From NCBI RefSeq assembly GCF_934754925.1, contig NZ_CAKVJA010000022.1, forward strand, positions 1 through 41,425: DNA of 41,425 nt, in the 5' to 3' direction. Numbering within the stretch: position 1 is the first letter of the stretch; each line of letters starts with the position of its first letter. This document shows, one piece after another, positions 8,498-16,540 of this stretch. Source of the DNA: an uncultured Clostridium sp. Lineage in GTDB: Bacteria > Bacillota > Clostridia > Clostridiales > Clostridiaceae. A program made the translations under genes and the position numbers. The notes beneath the pieces are model-generated. The model worked only from the letters and a program-made list of their open reading frames with translations. It ran no database searches and was not told the DNA's origin.

Positions 8498-9427
8498 ATG
8501 TATATTCTTCAAATTGAAAATTTGCATAAAAAATATAATGATTTTGAAGTAATAAAGGGTATAAATCTGTCTATAAATAAGGGAGAAATATATGGATTAT
8601 TAGGGCCAAATGGAGCTGGTAAAAGTACTTTAATAAAAATTATATGTGGCATTGAGAAAATTACATCAGGAAAAGTAATTTTTGAAGAAAAAGAAACAAA
8701 TATAAATAAGTATAAAAAGAATATTGGTTTATTACCACAAGATATTTCTGTATATCATAATTTTACAGCAAGGGAAAATGTATCATTTTTCTGTTCCTTA
8801 TATGGATATAAGGGAAAGGAACTTAAGAAAAGAGTTGATAAATCATTAGAATTTGTTGGTCTTTTAGATGTAGAGAATAAAAAAGCTTGTGAATTTTCAG
8901 GCGGAATGAAGAGAAGATTAAATATGGCATGTGCAATAGCTCACAGTCCAAGGTTAATAATAATGGACGAGCCAACTGTAGGTATAGATCCACAATCAAG
9001 AAATCATATATTAGAATCAGTAAAAAAGTTAAATGAAGAGGGAGCTACTATAATATATACATCTCATTACATGGAAGAAATAGAGGAACTATGCAATAAT
9101 ATCTCAATTATGGACAATGGAAAGATAATAGCAAGAGGAACTAAGGAGTATTTAAAATCAAGTATAGTCACTGATAATATTTGTACTATATATCTTAAAA
9201 AAGATATTTATAATATAAAAAAACATATAAGTAAAATTCAAGGTGTTAAAAATGTAGAAATACACCATAAAGAAATTAAATGTTTCTATTCTAAGGAGGC
9301 ATATATACTTCAAAAAATTATAAACACAATTTCTAATAATAGTGGAATTATAGAAAATATAAAAAGCGAAGATCCAACATTAGAAACTGTGTTTTTAACA
9401 TTAACAGGAAAACAATTAAGAGATTGA
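8498..9427 (+). CDS. ABC-2 type exporter ATP-binding protein
   Basis: ATPase of a drug/lipid/polysaccharide-type ABC-2 exporter (309 aa). Walker A is GPNGAGKST, the Q-loop region is LLPQDISVYHN, the signature is FSGGMKRR, Walker B is LIIMDEP and the switch His is in YTSHYMEE. The ~85 C-terminal residues form the extra domain seen in DrrA-like ATPases and end in the usual DPTLETVFLTLTG. AGGAG lies just before the ATG. It would energise the two permeases encoded next. The ATPase family alone does not reveal the cargo. Confidence 0.92.
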   Translation: MYILQIENLHKKYNDFEVIKGINLSINKGEIYGLLGPNGAGKSTLIKIICGIEKITSGKVIFEEKETNINKYKKNIGLLPQDISVYHNFTARENVSFFCSLYGYKGKELKKRVDKSLEFVGLLDVENKKACEFSGGMKRRLNMACAIAHSPRLIIMDEPTVGIDPQSRNHILESVKKLNEEGATIIYTSHYMEEIEELCNNISIMDNGKIIARGTKEYLKSSIVTDNICTIYLKKDIYNIKKHISKIQGVKNVEIHHKEIKCFYSKEAYILQKIINTISNNSGIIENIKSEDPTLETVFLTLTGKQLRD

Positions 9428-9444
9428 TGTAACTGAGGTTAAAT

Positions 9445-10593
9445 ATGATATTAATTAAGTTAATAAATAAAGAAGTATTACAGTTTTTTAGAAATAAATC
9501 TAATGTAGCTACAATGTTTATATTTCCAATAGTTCTTATAGTTGTTATGGGATTTTCATTAAATGGTCTTATGAATGTTGATCATAATATTTTTGAAAAT
9601 GAAAAGGTATATTTTAAAGTGAATACTTTAAATAAAGATAGTATATATTTAAAGGTTTTTAATAGTTTTAAGGAAAGCTGTAAAGAAAATATGAAAATAG
9701 AATTTCAAGAGGTATTTAATGAAAGTGAAGGAAAAGATAATGTTAATAATTATGAAGGGCTAGCTTTTATAGATATATATGAAGATAAATATGACTTTTA
9801 TAGGAACGAGAATAAAGAAAGTACAGCTCAAAAGGTATTTAGAAGTGTGTTTAATCAATATTTAGAAAAATATGCAGTAATAAATAGTATAGTAGATGAA
9901 TCTCCTGATTTTATTAATGAAATTAGGCACAATGAAAGTGCTATCGAAGTAAGAGAAGAGGGAATAAATAGCAATGGAATAAGTTCCTTTACTTATTATA
10001 CTTTTGCAGAACTTGTATTAATTATACTATATATATCACAAATAACTAATGTATCAGCTTATAACGAAAGAGTTGAAAATACATTAGAAAGATTAAAGTT
10101 ATCTAAGGCAAGTAATTCTAACATCATATTATCAAAAATTATTTTAGGAGTAATAGTAGGAGCAATTCAAGTAATTATAGTTTATTTTGTTAGTACTATA
10201 TTTTTAAATATTAATTGGGGTAAAGATTTAAAATTAATGATAATAGTTTTAATTTCTTTAATAATTTTTAGCTCTATTTTAGGAGTTACCATTAGTTTTG
10301 TTTTTAAAGATAATAAGGTGGCATCAAGTATAATAAACACATTATTGATAGTTTTGGGATTTTTAGGTGGAGCATATGTTCCCATATCGTTAGTAAAATC
10401 AACTGCAATAACTAATATTTTGTGCCAAATGACTCCTACATATTGGGCAAATATAGCATTGTTAAGTTTAAGCTCTGGAATTAGAACCAATTATTCAATA
10501 ATATCAATAATTATATCTTTAGAATTATCTTTAATATTGTTAGTTATATGTATTATTAGTATTAACTTGAGAGCAGGTGATAAGATTGTTTAG
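9445..10593 (+). CDS. ABC-2 type exporter permease, first subunit
   Basis: Membrane subunit of 382 aa with the ABC-2 (YhfE/LinL-like) plan: one N-terminal membrane helix (residues ~20-42), a large extracytoplasmic domain (~45-175), then five membrane helices to the C-terminus. The start is ATG with a GAGGTT ribosome site. It overlaps or nearly overlaps the next permease gene, so the two are translationally coupled and probably assemble as a heterodimer. It is Asn/Lys-rich like the rest of the window and gives no sign of recent transfer. Confidence 0.88.
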   Translation: MILIKLINKEVLQFFRNKSNVATMFIFPIVLIVVMGFSLNGLMNVDHNIFENEKVYFKVNTLNKDSIYLKVFNSFKESCKENMKIEFQEVFNESEGKDNVNNYEGLAFIDIYEDKYDFYRNENKESTAQKVFRSVFNQYLEKYAVINSIVDESPDFINEIRHNESAIEVREEGINSNGISSFTYYTFAELVLIILYISQITNVSAYNERVENTLERLKLSKASNSNIILSKIILGVIVGAIQVIIVYFVSTIFLNINWGKDLKLMIIVLISLIIFSSILGVTISFVFKDNKVASSIINTLLIVLGFLGGAYVPISLVKSTAITNILCQMTPTYWANIALLSLSSGIRTNYSIISIIISLELSLILLVICIISINLRAGDKIV

Positions 10594-11692
10594 GGTAATG
10601 GTTAACACTGCAAAATTATTATTTAAGAAAAAGAGCTTTATTATTATGGGAATAGTATCGCCTGCAATTGTTATAGTTTTTTTTAGTTTTGCATTTGGAA
10701 GTAATATGAATTATAAAGTAGGCATAATTGATAAGGATAACAGCTATATTTCAAAAGATATAATAAATGTTATAAGTAATATAGAAGATATAGATATAGT
10801 TGATATAAAAAAAGATAATTATGAAATGTTACTTGCATCTCACCAAATACAAATAGCTATCATAATTGAAAAAAATTTTAGTAATAATTTATTAAATTTA
10901 GAAGAGGGGAAAATTACTATAAAATCAATTTCTAATAGTGATATTAAGGAAACTTTAGTATCGATGATAAAATCAAAAGTAAATAATTTAAGTTTAATAG
11001 CTAAAATAAGTGATAAGAATATTGAGAAATTTAAAGAAAAAAATGAAAGTTATAAGGAAAATTTATTTAAAGTTAACCTAAATGAAGCTAATAAGAGCAG
11101 ACCTGCTATAGAAAATTCTATAGGTATAGTTATAATGATGATTTTGATAAGTGGTGCTACTATAGCAAATTTCTTAATTGAAGATGAAGAAAATAACACT
11201 AAATCAAGAGTTTTGGTAAGTGGAATAAAGCCATATAAATACTATATAGCTTTGTTTATAGTATTTTATTTAGTATCATCTATAACTAGTGTTATATATT
11301 ATCTTCTTTGTAAATTGTTAAAACTAGACTTTGGAATGAATAATACTAATAACTTTTTATTGGTTATGTTATTACTTAATTTAGTAGCTATAGCTTTAAA
11401 CTTGTGTATTGTTAGTTTCACTAGAAATAGATATATTGCTAGTACAGTTAATATATTAATAGTTATACCAACTTGTATGTTATCAGGTGTATTTTGGGAT
11501 TTTGAAATTATGCCAAATTATTTACAAGATTTAGGAAGACTAATGCCGCAGAGATGGGTATATAGATGTATAGAACTTTTGCAAGTATATAATGATTTAA
11601 GTTATATATATCCATATATTTTTTGTATGATAGCAATATCTTTATTGTTATTTATACTAAGTTTATTTATGTTTAAAATAAGAAAATCATAG
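10586..11692 (+). CDS. ABC-2 type exporter permease, second subunit
   Basis: Second ABC-2 permease, with the same plan as its neighbour: membrane helix at ~12-35, an extracytoplasmic domain to ~170, and five C-terminal helices, including a GVFWDFEIMP loop that is typical before the last helix. The start is uncertain. The longest frame opens at a GTG at 10577, but AGGTGAT (10575-10581) is a good ribosome site for the TTG at 10586, which I prefer. A later ATG at 10598 is also possible. All choices overlap or abut the first permease. This gene ends the FAD/ABC operon; I see no terminator in the 78 bases before the next gene. Confidence 0.85.
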   Translation: MFRVMVNTAKLLFKKKSFIIMGIVSPAIVIVFFSFAFGSNMNYKVGIIDKDNSYISKDIINVISNIEDIDIVDIKKDNYEMLLASHQIQIAIIIEKNFSNNLLNLEEGKITIKSISNSDIKETLVSMIKSKVNNLSLIAKISDKNIEKFKEKNESYKENLFKVNLNEANKSRPAIENSIGIVIMMILISGATIANFLIEDEENNTKSRVLVSGIKPYKYYIALFIVFYLVSSITSVIYYLLCKLLKLDFGMNNTNNFLLVMLLLNLVAIALNLCIVSFTRNRYIASTVNILIVIPTCMLSGVFWDFEIMPNYLQDLGRLMPQRWVYRCIELLQVYNDLSYIYPYIFCMIAISLLLFILSLFMFKIRKS

Positions 11693-11770
11693 AAATTAAG
11701 AATAAAAATATTAAATATAGCTGAAATTAAAGTTATATAAAATTTATATAGTAAAGAGGAAACCTTAATT

Positions 11771-13207
11771 ATGGCTAGATTTACATGGAAACAACTATTA
11801 AATAAAAATCGTATTAGAGATTATAAAAGTACTAAAAAAAATCTAGATTGTAGAGATGAATTTGAAAATGACTATGATAGAATTTTATTTAGTGCATCAT
11901 TTAGAAGGCTTCAGGATAAAGCACAGGTATTTCCTTTAGAGAAATTAGACTTTGTTAGAACAAGATTAACACACTCCTTAGAGGTATCTTCAATTGCTAA
12001 ATCTCTTGCTATAAGTATTGGCTATAAATTAATTGATATTACTGCAAATTCAGAAGAGCAAGTTAATGTTAAAATGGTTGAAGAAATGAGTAATATATTA
12101 GCTTGCGCAGGGCTTATACATGATTTAGGAAATCCTCCTTTTGGTCATTTTGGAGAAGTTGCTATTAGAGAATGGTTTGAAGAGAAGTTATCTAAAAATG
12201 ATGATGGTAATTATACTTTTTATTATGATAAATATACCTTTAATTTAGATAAACAAGAAGCTTTAGATTTATTGAACTTTGAAGGAAATGCACAAGGATT
12301 AAGAATTCTGACAAAACTTCATTTTGTTATAGATAGATTTGGAATGAATTTAACAACAGGAGTATTAAGTTCAGTTATAAAATATCCAATTTCATCAGTA
12401 GAATTAGAAAAAAGTAAATTAAATAAAATGGGATATTTTAAATCAGAAAGTGCTGTCTTTAAGGAGATAGCAGATGATACTAATATATGGTGCGCTAGAA
12501 ACCCATTAGTTTATATTTTAGAAGCTGCTGATGATATAGCATATCTTTTAGGGGATTTAGAGGATTCCTTTAATAAAAAAATAATATCTCATGATTTATT
12601 TAAAGCAAAGTATGAAGAGTTTATTAAAGAAGAGGGGTATGAAGAGAAAACTCTAGAAGAAAGTTTATCATTTTATTTATCAAAAAATTATGATATAGCA
12701 AAAGAGGAGTATGGATATGAGGATCCTGGAGAATATGCATTAAAATCTTTTATTATAAAACTAAATAGATATTTAAAAGACTCAGTAATAGAGGAATTTC
12801 TTTCTTCTTATGACGAGATTATGAATGGAGTCTATCAAGGAGATTTAATAGGAAATTCAAAGGCTAAAAATATTACTATGTTTTTAAGAAATATCTCTAA
12901 AGAATATGTTTATACTAATGAAAAAATAGTTACTAATGAAATAGTTGGGTATAATATAATTCATTCCTTATTAGATATTTTTATACCAGCTTCTTTAAAT
13001 AAAAATGTTAAGCCTTATAAAGGGTACGATGGTAAATTATATTCTCTAATTTCTAAAAATTATAGATTTGTTTGCGAAAATAATATTGATCAAAGTGAAT
13101 GTAGTGAGGATTATTCAAGATTATTATTAGTAACAGATTTTATATGTGGTATGACAGATTCTTATGCGGCTTATCTTTATCAAGAAATTAAAGGTATGAA
13201 GGTGTAA
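11771..13207 (+). CDS. dgt: dGTP triphosphohydrolase-family HD hydrolase
   Basis: Predicted deoxynucleoside triphosphate triphosphohydrolase that splits dNTPs into deoxynucleoside and tripolyphosphate. The HD metal site is clear: His68 in RTRLTHSLEV, then His117-Asp118 in GLIHDLGNPPFGHFGE, with a later Asp in LEAADDIAYLLGDLED. Length (478 aa) fits the longer bacterial dGTPases. GAGGA lies 10 bases before ATG. In bacteria these enzymes tune dNTP pools, and some restrict phage replication by lowering dNTPs; nothing here shows which applies. It is transcribed in line with the ABC operon and could be read through from it. Confidence 0.92.
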   Translation: MARFTWKQLLNKNRIRDYKSTKKNLDCRDEFENDYDRILFSASFRRLQDKAQVFPLEKLDFVRTRLTHSLEVSSIAKSLAISIGYKLIDITANSEEQVNVKMVEEMSNILACAGLIHDLGNPPFGHFGEVAIREWFEEKLSKNDDGNYTFYYDKYTFNLDKQEALDLLNFEGNAQGLRILTKLHFVIDRFGMNLTTGVLSSVIKYPISSVELEKSKLNKMGYFKSESAVFKEIADDTNIWCARNPLVYILEAADDIAYLLGDLEDSFNKKIISHDLFKAKYEEFIKEEGYEEKTLEESLSFYLSKNYDIAKEEYGYEDPGEYALKSFIIKLNRYLKDSVIEEFLSSYDEIMNGVYQGDLIGNSKAKNITMFLRNISKEYVYTNEKIVTNEIVGYNIIHSLLDIFIPASLNKNVKPYKGYDGKLYSLISKNYRFVCENNIDQSECSEDYSRLLLVTDFICGMTDSYAAYLYQEIKGMKV

Positions 13208-13265
13208 GGGAGCAATTAGTAAAAAATAATTATTGTAAAAAATTCATTAATATTACATTTTATTG

Positions 13266-13274
13266 TGATATAAT
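13266..13274 (+). promoter_or_regulatory. Extended -10 promoter of the FtsZ-C-like gene
   Basis: TG, one base, then TATAAT (13269-13274), about 30 bases ahead of the start codon. No clear -35. Confidence 0.5.
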
Positions 13275-13304
13275 TAACATATCATTAAAAATGGGGTAAT
13301 ACTA

Positions 13305-14018
13305 ATGAAAATAAAAATAATTTGTTTAGAAGAAGAAAATAAAATTAAGTTTGATAATAATTTATCTAAATTTGAAATGTTAGATAATAAGAATTTTAAA
13401 ATAAGGGCTAAATATTATAACGTTGAAAAAAGTATAGTTGAGGTTTACTATTTAATAGAAGAGTCAGAAATTGATAAATGTAATTTAAATAAGAATTCAG
13501 ATAAGATTTTAGTGCTAGTAAAATCTTTAAATGAAAATAATATGAAATTAATAGCTAAGTTAAGAAGTAGCTATAATATAACAGTTGCAATTGGTGAAGT
13601 TAATATAACAAATAAAAATATAAAAGAAGAATTTAATAAATTAAATAATGTAATAATAATAAATAAATTAAAGAAAGAAAATAAAATAGATTTAAAATTA
13701 TTATCACTAATGCTAAATAATAAGGAAATCATTTGTAACTTAAATTTAAATAAGAGAAATAATATTATTTTAATTGATAGTGGTGAGAGTATAGGTAAAA
13801 TAGTCTTATCTGTATTAGAACAATTTAAATATATACAAAATAGTAAAGAATATAATTTATATTTATATTCTAAAGAAGAAGTTGGAATTCAAGAGTTAAC
13901 ATATTTAGAGGATCCTATAAGAGAATATATTTACAATGATGCTATATTAAAAGTTAATACAGCAGTTAATGATAATATTAATGATAAAAAATATTTTCTT
14001 ATAGTTACAACTAAATAA
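13305..14018 (+). CDS. Unrecognised protein, possibly an FtsZ C-terminal-domain relative without the GTPase domain
   Basis: A 237-aa soluble, Asn/Lys/Ile-rich protein with no signal peptide or membrane helix. I did not recognise it at first sight. Its second half can be laid over the FtsZ C-terminal half. NVIIINKLKKENK (115-127) resembles the LIVIPND region after the GTPase domain. IICNLNLNK...ILIDSGESIGK (142-165) resembles the GLINLDF...DAGSALMG stretch. LYLYSKEEVGIQEL (185-198) and AILKVNTAVND...YFLIVTT (213-236) resemble the LLNITGG...L.EV and ANIIFG..ID...VTVIAT strands. The tubulin signature GGGTGTG is absent, so it should not bind GTP in the usual way. This is an alignment by eye and may be a chance fit. 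It has its own promoter and terminator; a GGGG ribosome site precedes the ATG. Confidence 0.7.
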   Translation: MKIKIICLEEENKIKFDNNLSKFEMLDNKNFKIRAKYYNVEKSIVEVYYLIEESEIDKCNLNKNSDKILVLVKSLNENNMKLIAKLRSSYNITVAIGEVNITNKNIKEEFNKLNNVIIINKLKKENKIDLKLLSLMLNNKEIICNLNLNKRNNIILIDSGESIGKIVLSVLEQFKYIQNSKEYNLYLYSKEEVGIQELTYLEDPIREYIYNDAILKVNTAVNDNINDKKYFLIVTTK

Positions 14019-14034
14019 TATTAAATTATGTTAG

Positions 14035-14098
14035 AAACCTAGTTAAAATAAACTAACCCGCATAAATAAAGGGAAAGAGTATATTTTAACTAGGTTTT
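14035..14098 (+). terminator. Terminator with an unusually large loop
   Basis: AAACCTAGTTAAAATA (14035-14050) pairs perfectly with TATTTTAACTAGGTTT (14082-14097), followed by TTC and more T-rich sequence. The loop is 31 bases and contains CCC and GGG that could pair with each other (14057-14059 with 14071-14073). Confidence 0.6.
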
Positions 14099-14136
14099 TC
14101 TTGTTAATAAAAAAACTATATTGTTAAATTAATAAC

Positions 14137-14173
14137 TTAAATAACTTAAATAATTATTTAAAAATTTAAATAA
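14137..14173 (+). repeat. Four TTAAATAA/TTATTTAA elements ahead of the AEC transporter gene
   Basis: TTAAATAA occurs at 14137-14144, 14146-14153 and 14166-14173, and its complement TTATTTAA at 14154-14161. The first two are nine bases apart. They lie about 100 bases upstream of the transporter start. As I recall, MaeR, a CitB-family regulator of malate genes in Lactobacillus casei, binds direct repeats of very similar sequence, so this may be the operator of the response regulator at 18094. High A/T content makes chance copies possible. Confidence 0.45.
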
Positions 14174-14266
14174 GTTGTAGAAAAAAGTCGAAGCTTGTAC
14201 AATTATTTTTGTCAGAGAGATTAAATATTCAAATGAGTGTTAAAAAATATACAAGGAGAAGATTAT

Positions 14267-15328
14267 ATGTTAGAAATTATTAAAAAGACATTAACGGACA
14301 ATGCTATTTTAGGTGCAATATTTTCATCAGTAGCAATAATCCTTTTAGGATTTTATTTAAGAAAGAAAGAAATTTTAAATTCAAATGCTTCTAAAATGTT
14401 AACAAAAGTAGTTCTTACAATTTCATTACCAGCATTAGCTTTTACATCATTTATGAAGGATATAAATGGAGAACAATTAAAGCAAGGTATGAGCATCTTA
14501 GTTTGGGGATTTGCAATTTATATTGTATTAATACCAATAACTAAAATAATGTATTCAAAAGTAAAAGGCGATAAACAAGATGTTTATAGAGTTCTTACTA
14601 TATTTGGTTCAACTACATTCTTTGGTACACCAATAGTTACTGCAGTATACGGAGCAGTAGGTACTATGTACTCAAATATATTTAACATAGCTTACAGAGT
14701 ATTCTTATATTCTTATGCATTTGTAAAAATGTCAGGAACAAAAATGGACAAAGAAAACTTCAAAAAGAATATGAAAGAAATTTTCTTAAACCCAATTATA
14801 ATAGCTACATTCTTAGGATTATTTATTTGGTTATTCCAAGAAAAACTTCCTCAAATAGCTGTAGCATCAGCAGATGGAGTTACAAACTATGCATTTTTAA
14901 GAATAGATCAAACTTTACCATGGATGTATAAACCACTTACTTATTTAAGTAATTTAGCATCACCACTTGCATGGATTTCAATTGGAGCTACATTAGCAGA
15001 AGTACCATTTAAAAAAGCAGTATCACAAAAGGATGCTTGGGGATATAGTTTAATTAAAGTATTCTGTGTACCAGCAATAAACTTTGTTTTATTATTAGCT
15101 GTTAGTAAATTAGGAATATTACCAGTTTCTTTTGAAGGTATGGCAACAACAGTAATAATGATGGCAGCTCCAACAGCTACAGTTGCAGCAGCTTATGCAA
15201 TTAGTTATGACAGAGAATCATTATTTACATCAAACTGTTCTCTATTATCAACTGTTGTAGCAGTAGCAGCAATGCCAATTCTTATAGTTATATTAGAAGT
15301 TATAAGAAATATAGGATTATTTGCATAA
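14267..15328 (+). CDS. AEC-family transporter (auxin efflux carrier/malate permease type)
   Basis: Membrane carrier of about ten helices (353 aa from the chosen start), of the AEC family that includes bacterial malate and other organic-acid carriers. The N-terminal half (GFYLRKKEILN, LTISLPALAF) and the C-terminal half (APTATVAAAYAISYD) carry the typical inverted-repeat features, including the broken-helix proline/glycine positions. I chose ATG 14267 because AAGGAGAA sits eight bases upstream; the frame is open from 14237 without a site. Directly downstream lie a D-2-hydroxyacid dehydrogenase and a CitA/CitB-type sensor pair, which points to a hydroxy- or dicarboxylic acid such as lactate, malate or a 2-hydroxyacid from amino acid fermentation. 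The direction of transport is unknown. Confidence 0.88.
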   Translation: MLEIIKKTLTDNAILGAIFSSVAIILLGFYLRKKEILNSNASKMLTKVVLTISLPALAFTSFMKDINGEQLKQGMSILVWGFAIYIVLIPITKIMYSKVKGDKQDVYRVLTIFGSTTFFGTPIVTAVYGAVGTMYSNIFNIAYRVFLYSYAFVKMSGTKMDKENFKKNMKEIFLNPIIIATFLGLFIWLFQEKLPQIAVASADGVTNYAFLRIDQTLPWMYKPLTYLSNLASPLAWISIGATLAEVPFKKAVSQKDAWGYSLIKVFCVPAINFVLLLAVSKLGILPVSFEGMATTVIMMAAPTATVAAAYAISYDRESLFTSNCSLLSTVVAVAAMPILIVILEVIRNIGLFA

Positions 15329-15376
15329 AATAAATTAGTTAAGTTTCACAGCTTAGAATATACAACATAGAAAATA

Positions 15377-15413
15377 GGACAAGCCATTCCATAAAAGGAG
15401 TGGTTATTGTCCT
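15377..15413 (+). terminator. Intercistronic hairpin between the carrier and the dehydrogenase genes
   Basis: AGGACAA (15377-15383) pairs with TTGTCCT (15407-15413), and CCATTCC (15385-15391) with GGAGTGG. No T run follows, so it is more likely an attenuator or mRNA-end stabiliser than a full terminator. Confidence 0.5.
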
Positions 15414-15454
15414 AAATCATATTATTTATGTTTAGATAAAAGGAGATAAAAATT

Positions 15455-16453
15455 ATGATAAAGTTAGTTTGTTATGGTGTTAGAGAAACAGAAGTTAAAT
15501 ACTTTGAAGAAATAAATAAAAAATTTGGTTATGATATTAAATTAGTAACTTTAGGTCTTAATCATGAAAATGTAAAAGAAGCAATTGGCGCAGAAGCTGT
15601 AATGGTTAGAGGTAACTGTAAAGCTGATAGACAAAATTTAGAATTATTAAAAGCTAATGGTTTAAAATATCTTTTAACTAGAACTGTAGGTTTTGACCAT
15701 GTTGATTTAGAAGCAGTTAAAGATTTAGATTTAAAATGTGCTAGAGTTCCAGGATACTCTCCAAATGCAATATCTGAATTAGCAGTTTCTTTAGCAATGA
15801 TGTTATTAAGACATACAGCTTATACTGTAAATAGAACAAGAGAGAAGAATTTTGTTGTTGACTCATTTATGTTTAGTAAAGAAGTTAGAAATTGTACAGT
15901 TGCTGTTTTAGGTGCTGGTAAGATTGGATTAACTACAGCTAAGTTATTTAAAGGATTAGGAGCTAGAGTAATAGCTTATGATGTATTCCAAAGTGATGCA
16001 GCTAAAGAAGTAGTTGAATTTATGGAATTAGATGAAGTATTAGCACAAGCAGATATAATATCAGTACATATGCCATATATTAAAGACGTAAATTACCACA
16101 TGATAAATGATGAATTTATTTCAAAAATGAAAGATGGAGCTATATTAGTTAATACTGCTAGAGGTGAGGTTCAAGATATTGAAGCTATAATAAGAGGTAT
16201 CGAAAGCGGAAAGTTAGGCGGTTTTGGAACTGACGTTTTAGAAGGTGAATCTGTAACATTCTTTAAGGATTTAAGAGAAAAAGAATTAGAAAATGATTTA
16301 CATCAAAAATTAGTAGATCTTTACCCAAGAGTATTAGTAACTCCTCATATTGGTTCTTATACAGATGAAGCATTAACAAATATGATAGAGTTTTCTTATG
16401 AAAATTTAAGAGATTTCTTAAATGAAGGTACTTGTAAAAATAGTATAGCTTAA
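15455..16453 (+). CDS. D-2-hydroxyacid dehydrogenase (D-lactate dehydrogenase type)
   Basis: NAD-dependent interconversion of a 2-oxoacid and its D-2-hydroxyacid in the cytoplasm. The 332-aa protein has the GxGxxG nucleotide fold (GAGKIG, 153-158) with Asp176 as the NAD-selecting acid. The catalytic trio is Arg236 (NTARGE), Glu265 (DVLEGE) and His298 (TPHIGS). The long segment between Glu and His (FFKDLREKELENDLHQ) is characteristic of D-lactate and D-2-hydroxyisocaproate dehydrogenases. GGAG lies ten bases before the ATG. Pyruvate is the simplest substrate, but branched or aromatic 2-oxoacids from Stickland fermentation are equally possible. Confidence 0.9.
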   Translation: MIKLVCYGVRETEVKYFEEINKKFGYDIKLVTLGLNHENVKEAIGAEAVMVRGNCKADRQNLELLKANGLKYLLTRTVGFDHVDLEAVKDLDLKCARVPGYSPNAISELAVSLAMMLLRHTAYTVNRTREKNFVVDSFMFSKEVRNCTVAVLGAGKIGLTTAKLFKGLGARVIAYDVFQSDAAKEVVEFMELDEVLAQADIISVHMPYIKDVNYHMINDEFISKMKDGAILVNTARGEVQDIEAIIRGIESGKLGGFGTDVLEGESVTFFKDLREKELENDLHQKLVDLYPRVLVTPHIGSYTDEALTNMIEFSYENLRDFLNEGTCKNSIA

Positions 16454-16467
16454 TTATTATTATATTG

Positions 16468-16492
16468 GGGTGTTTTTAACACCCTTTTTTTT
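16468..16492 (+). terminator. Terminator after the dehydrogenase gene
   Basis: GGGTGTT (16468-16474) pairs with AACACCC (16478-16484) around TTT, and eight T follow. The sensor kinase gene begins 48 bases later, so it may have its own promoter or depend on read-through. Confidence 0.85.
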
Positions 16493-16540
16493 ATGTATTT
16501 AAATAAAATATAAAGAGAAAATGATATTGGTGATATATAT

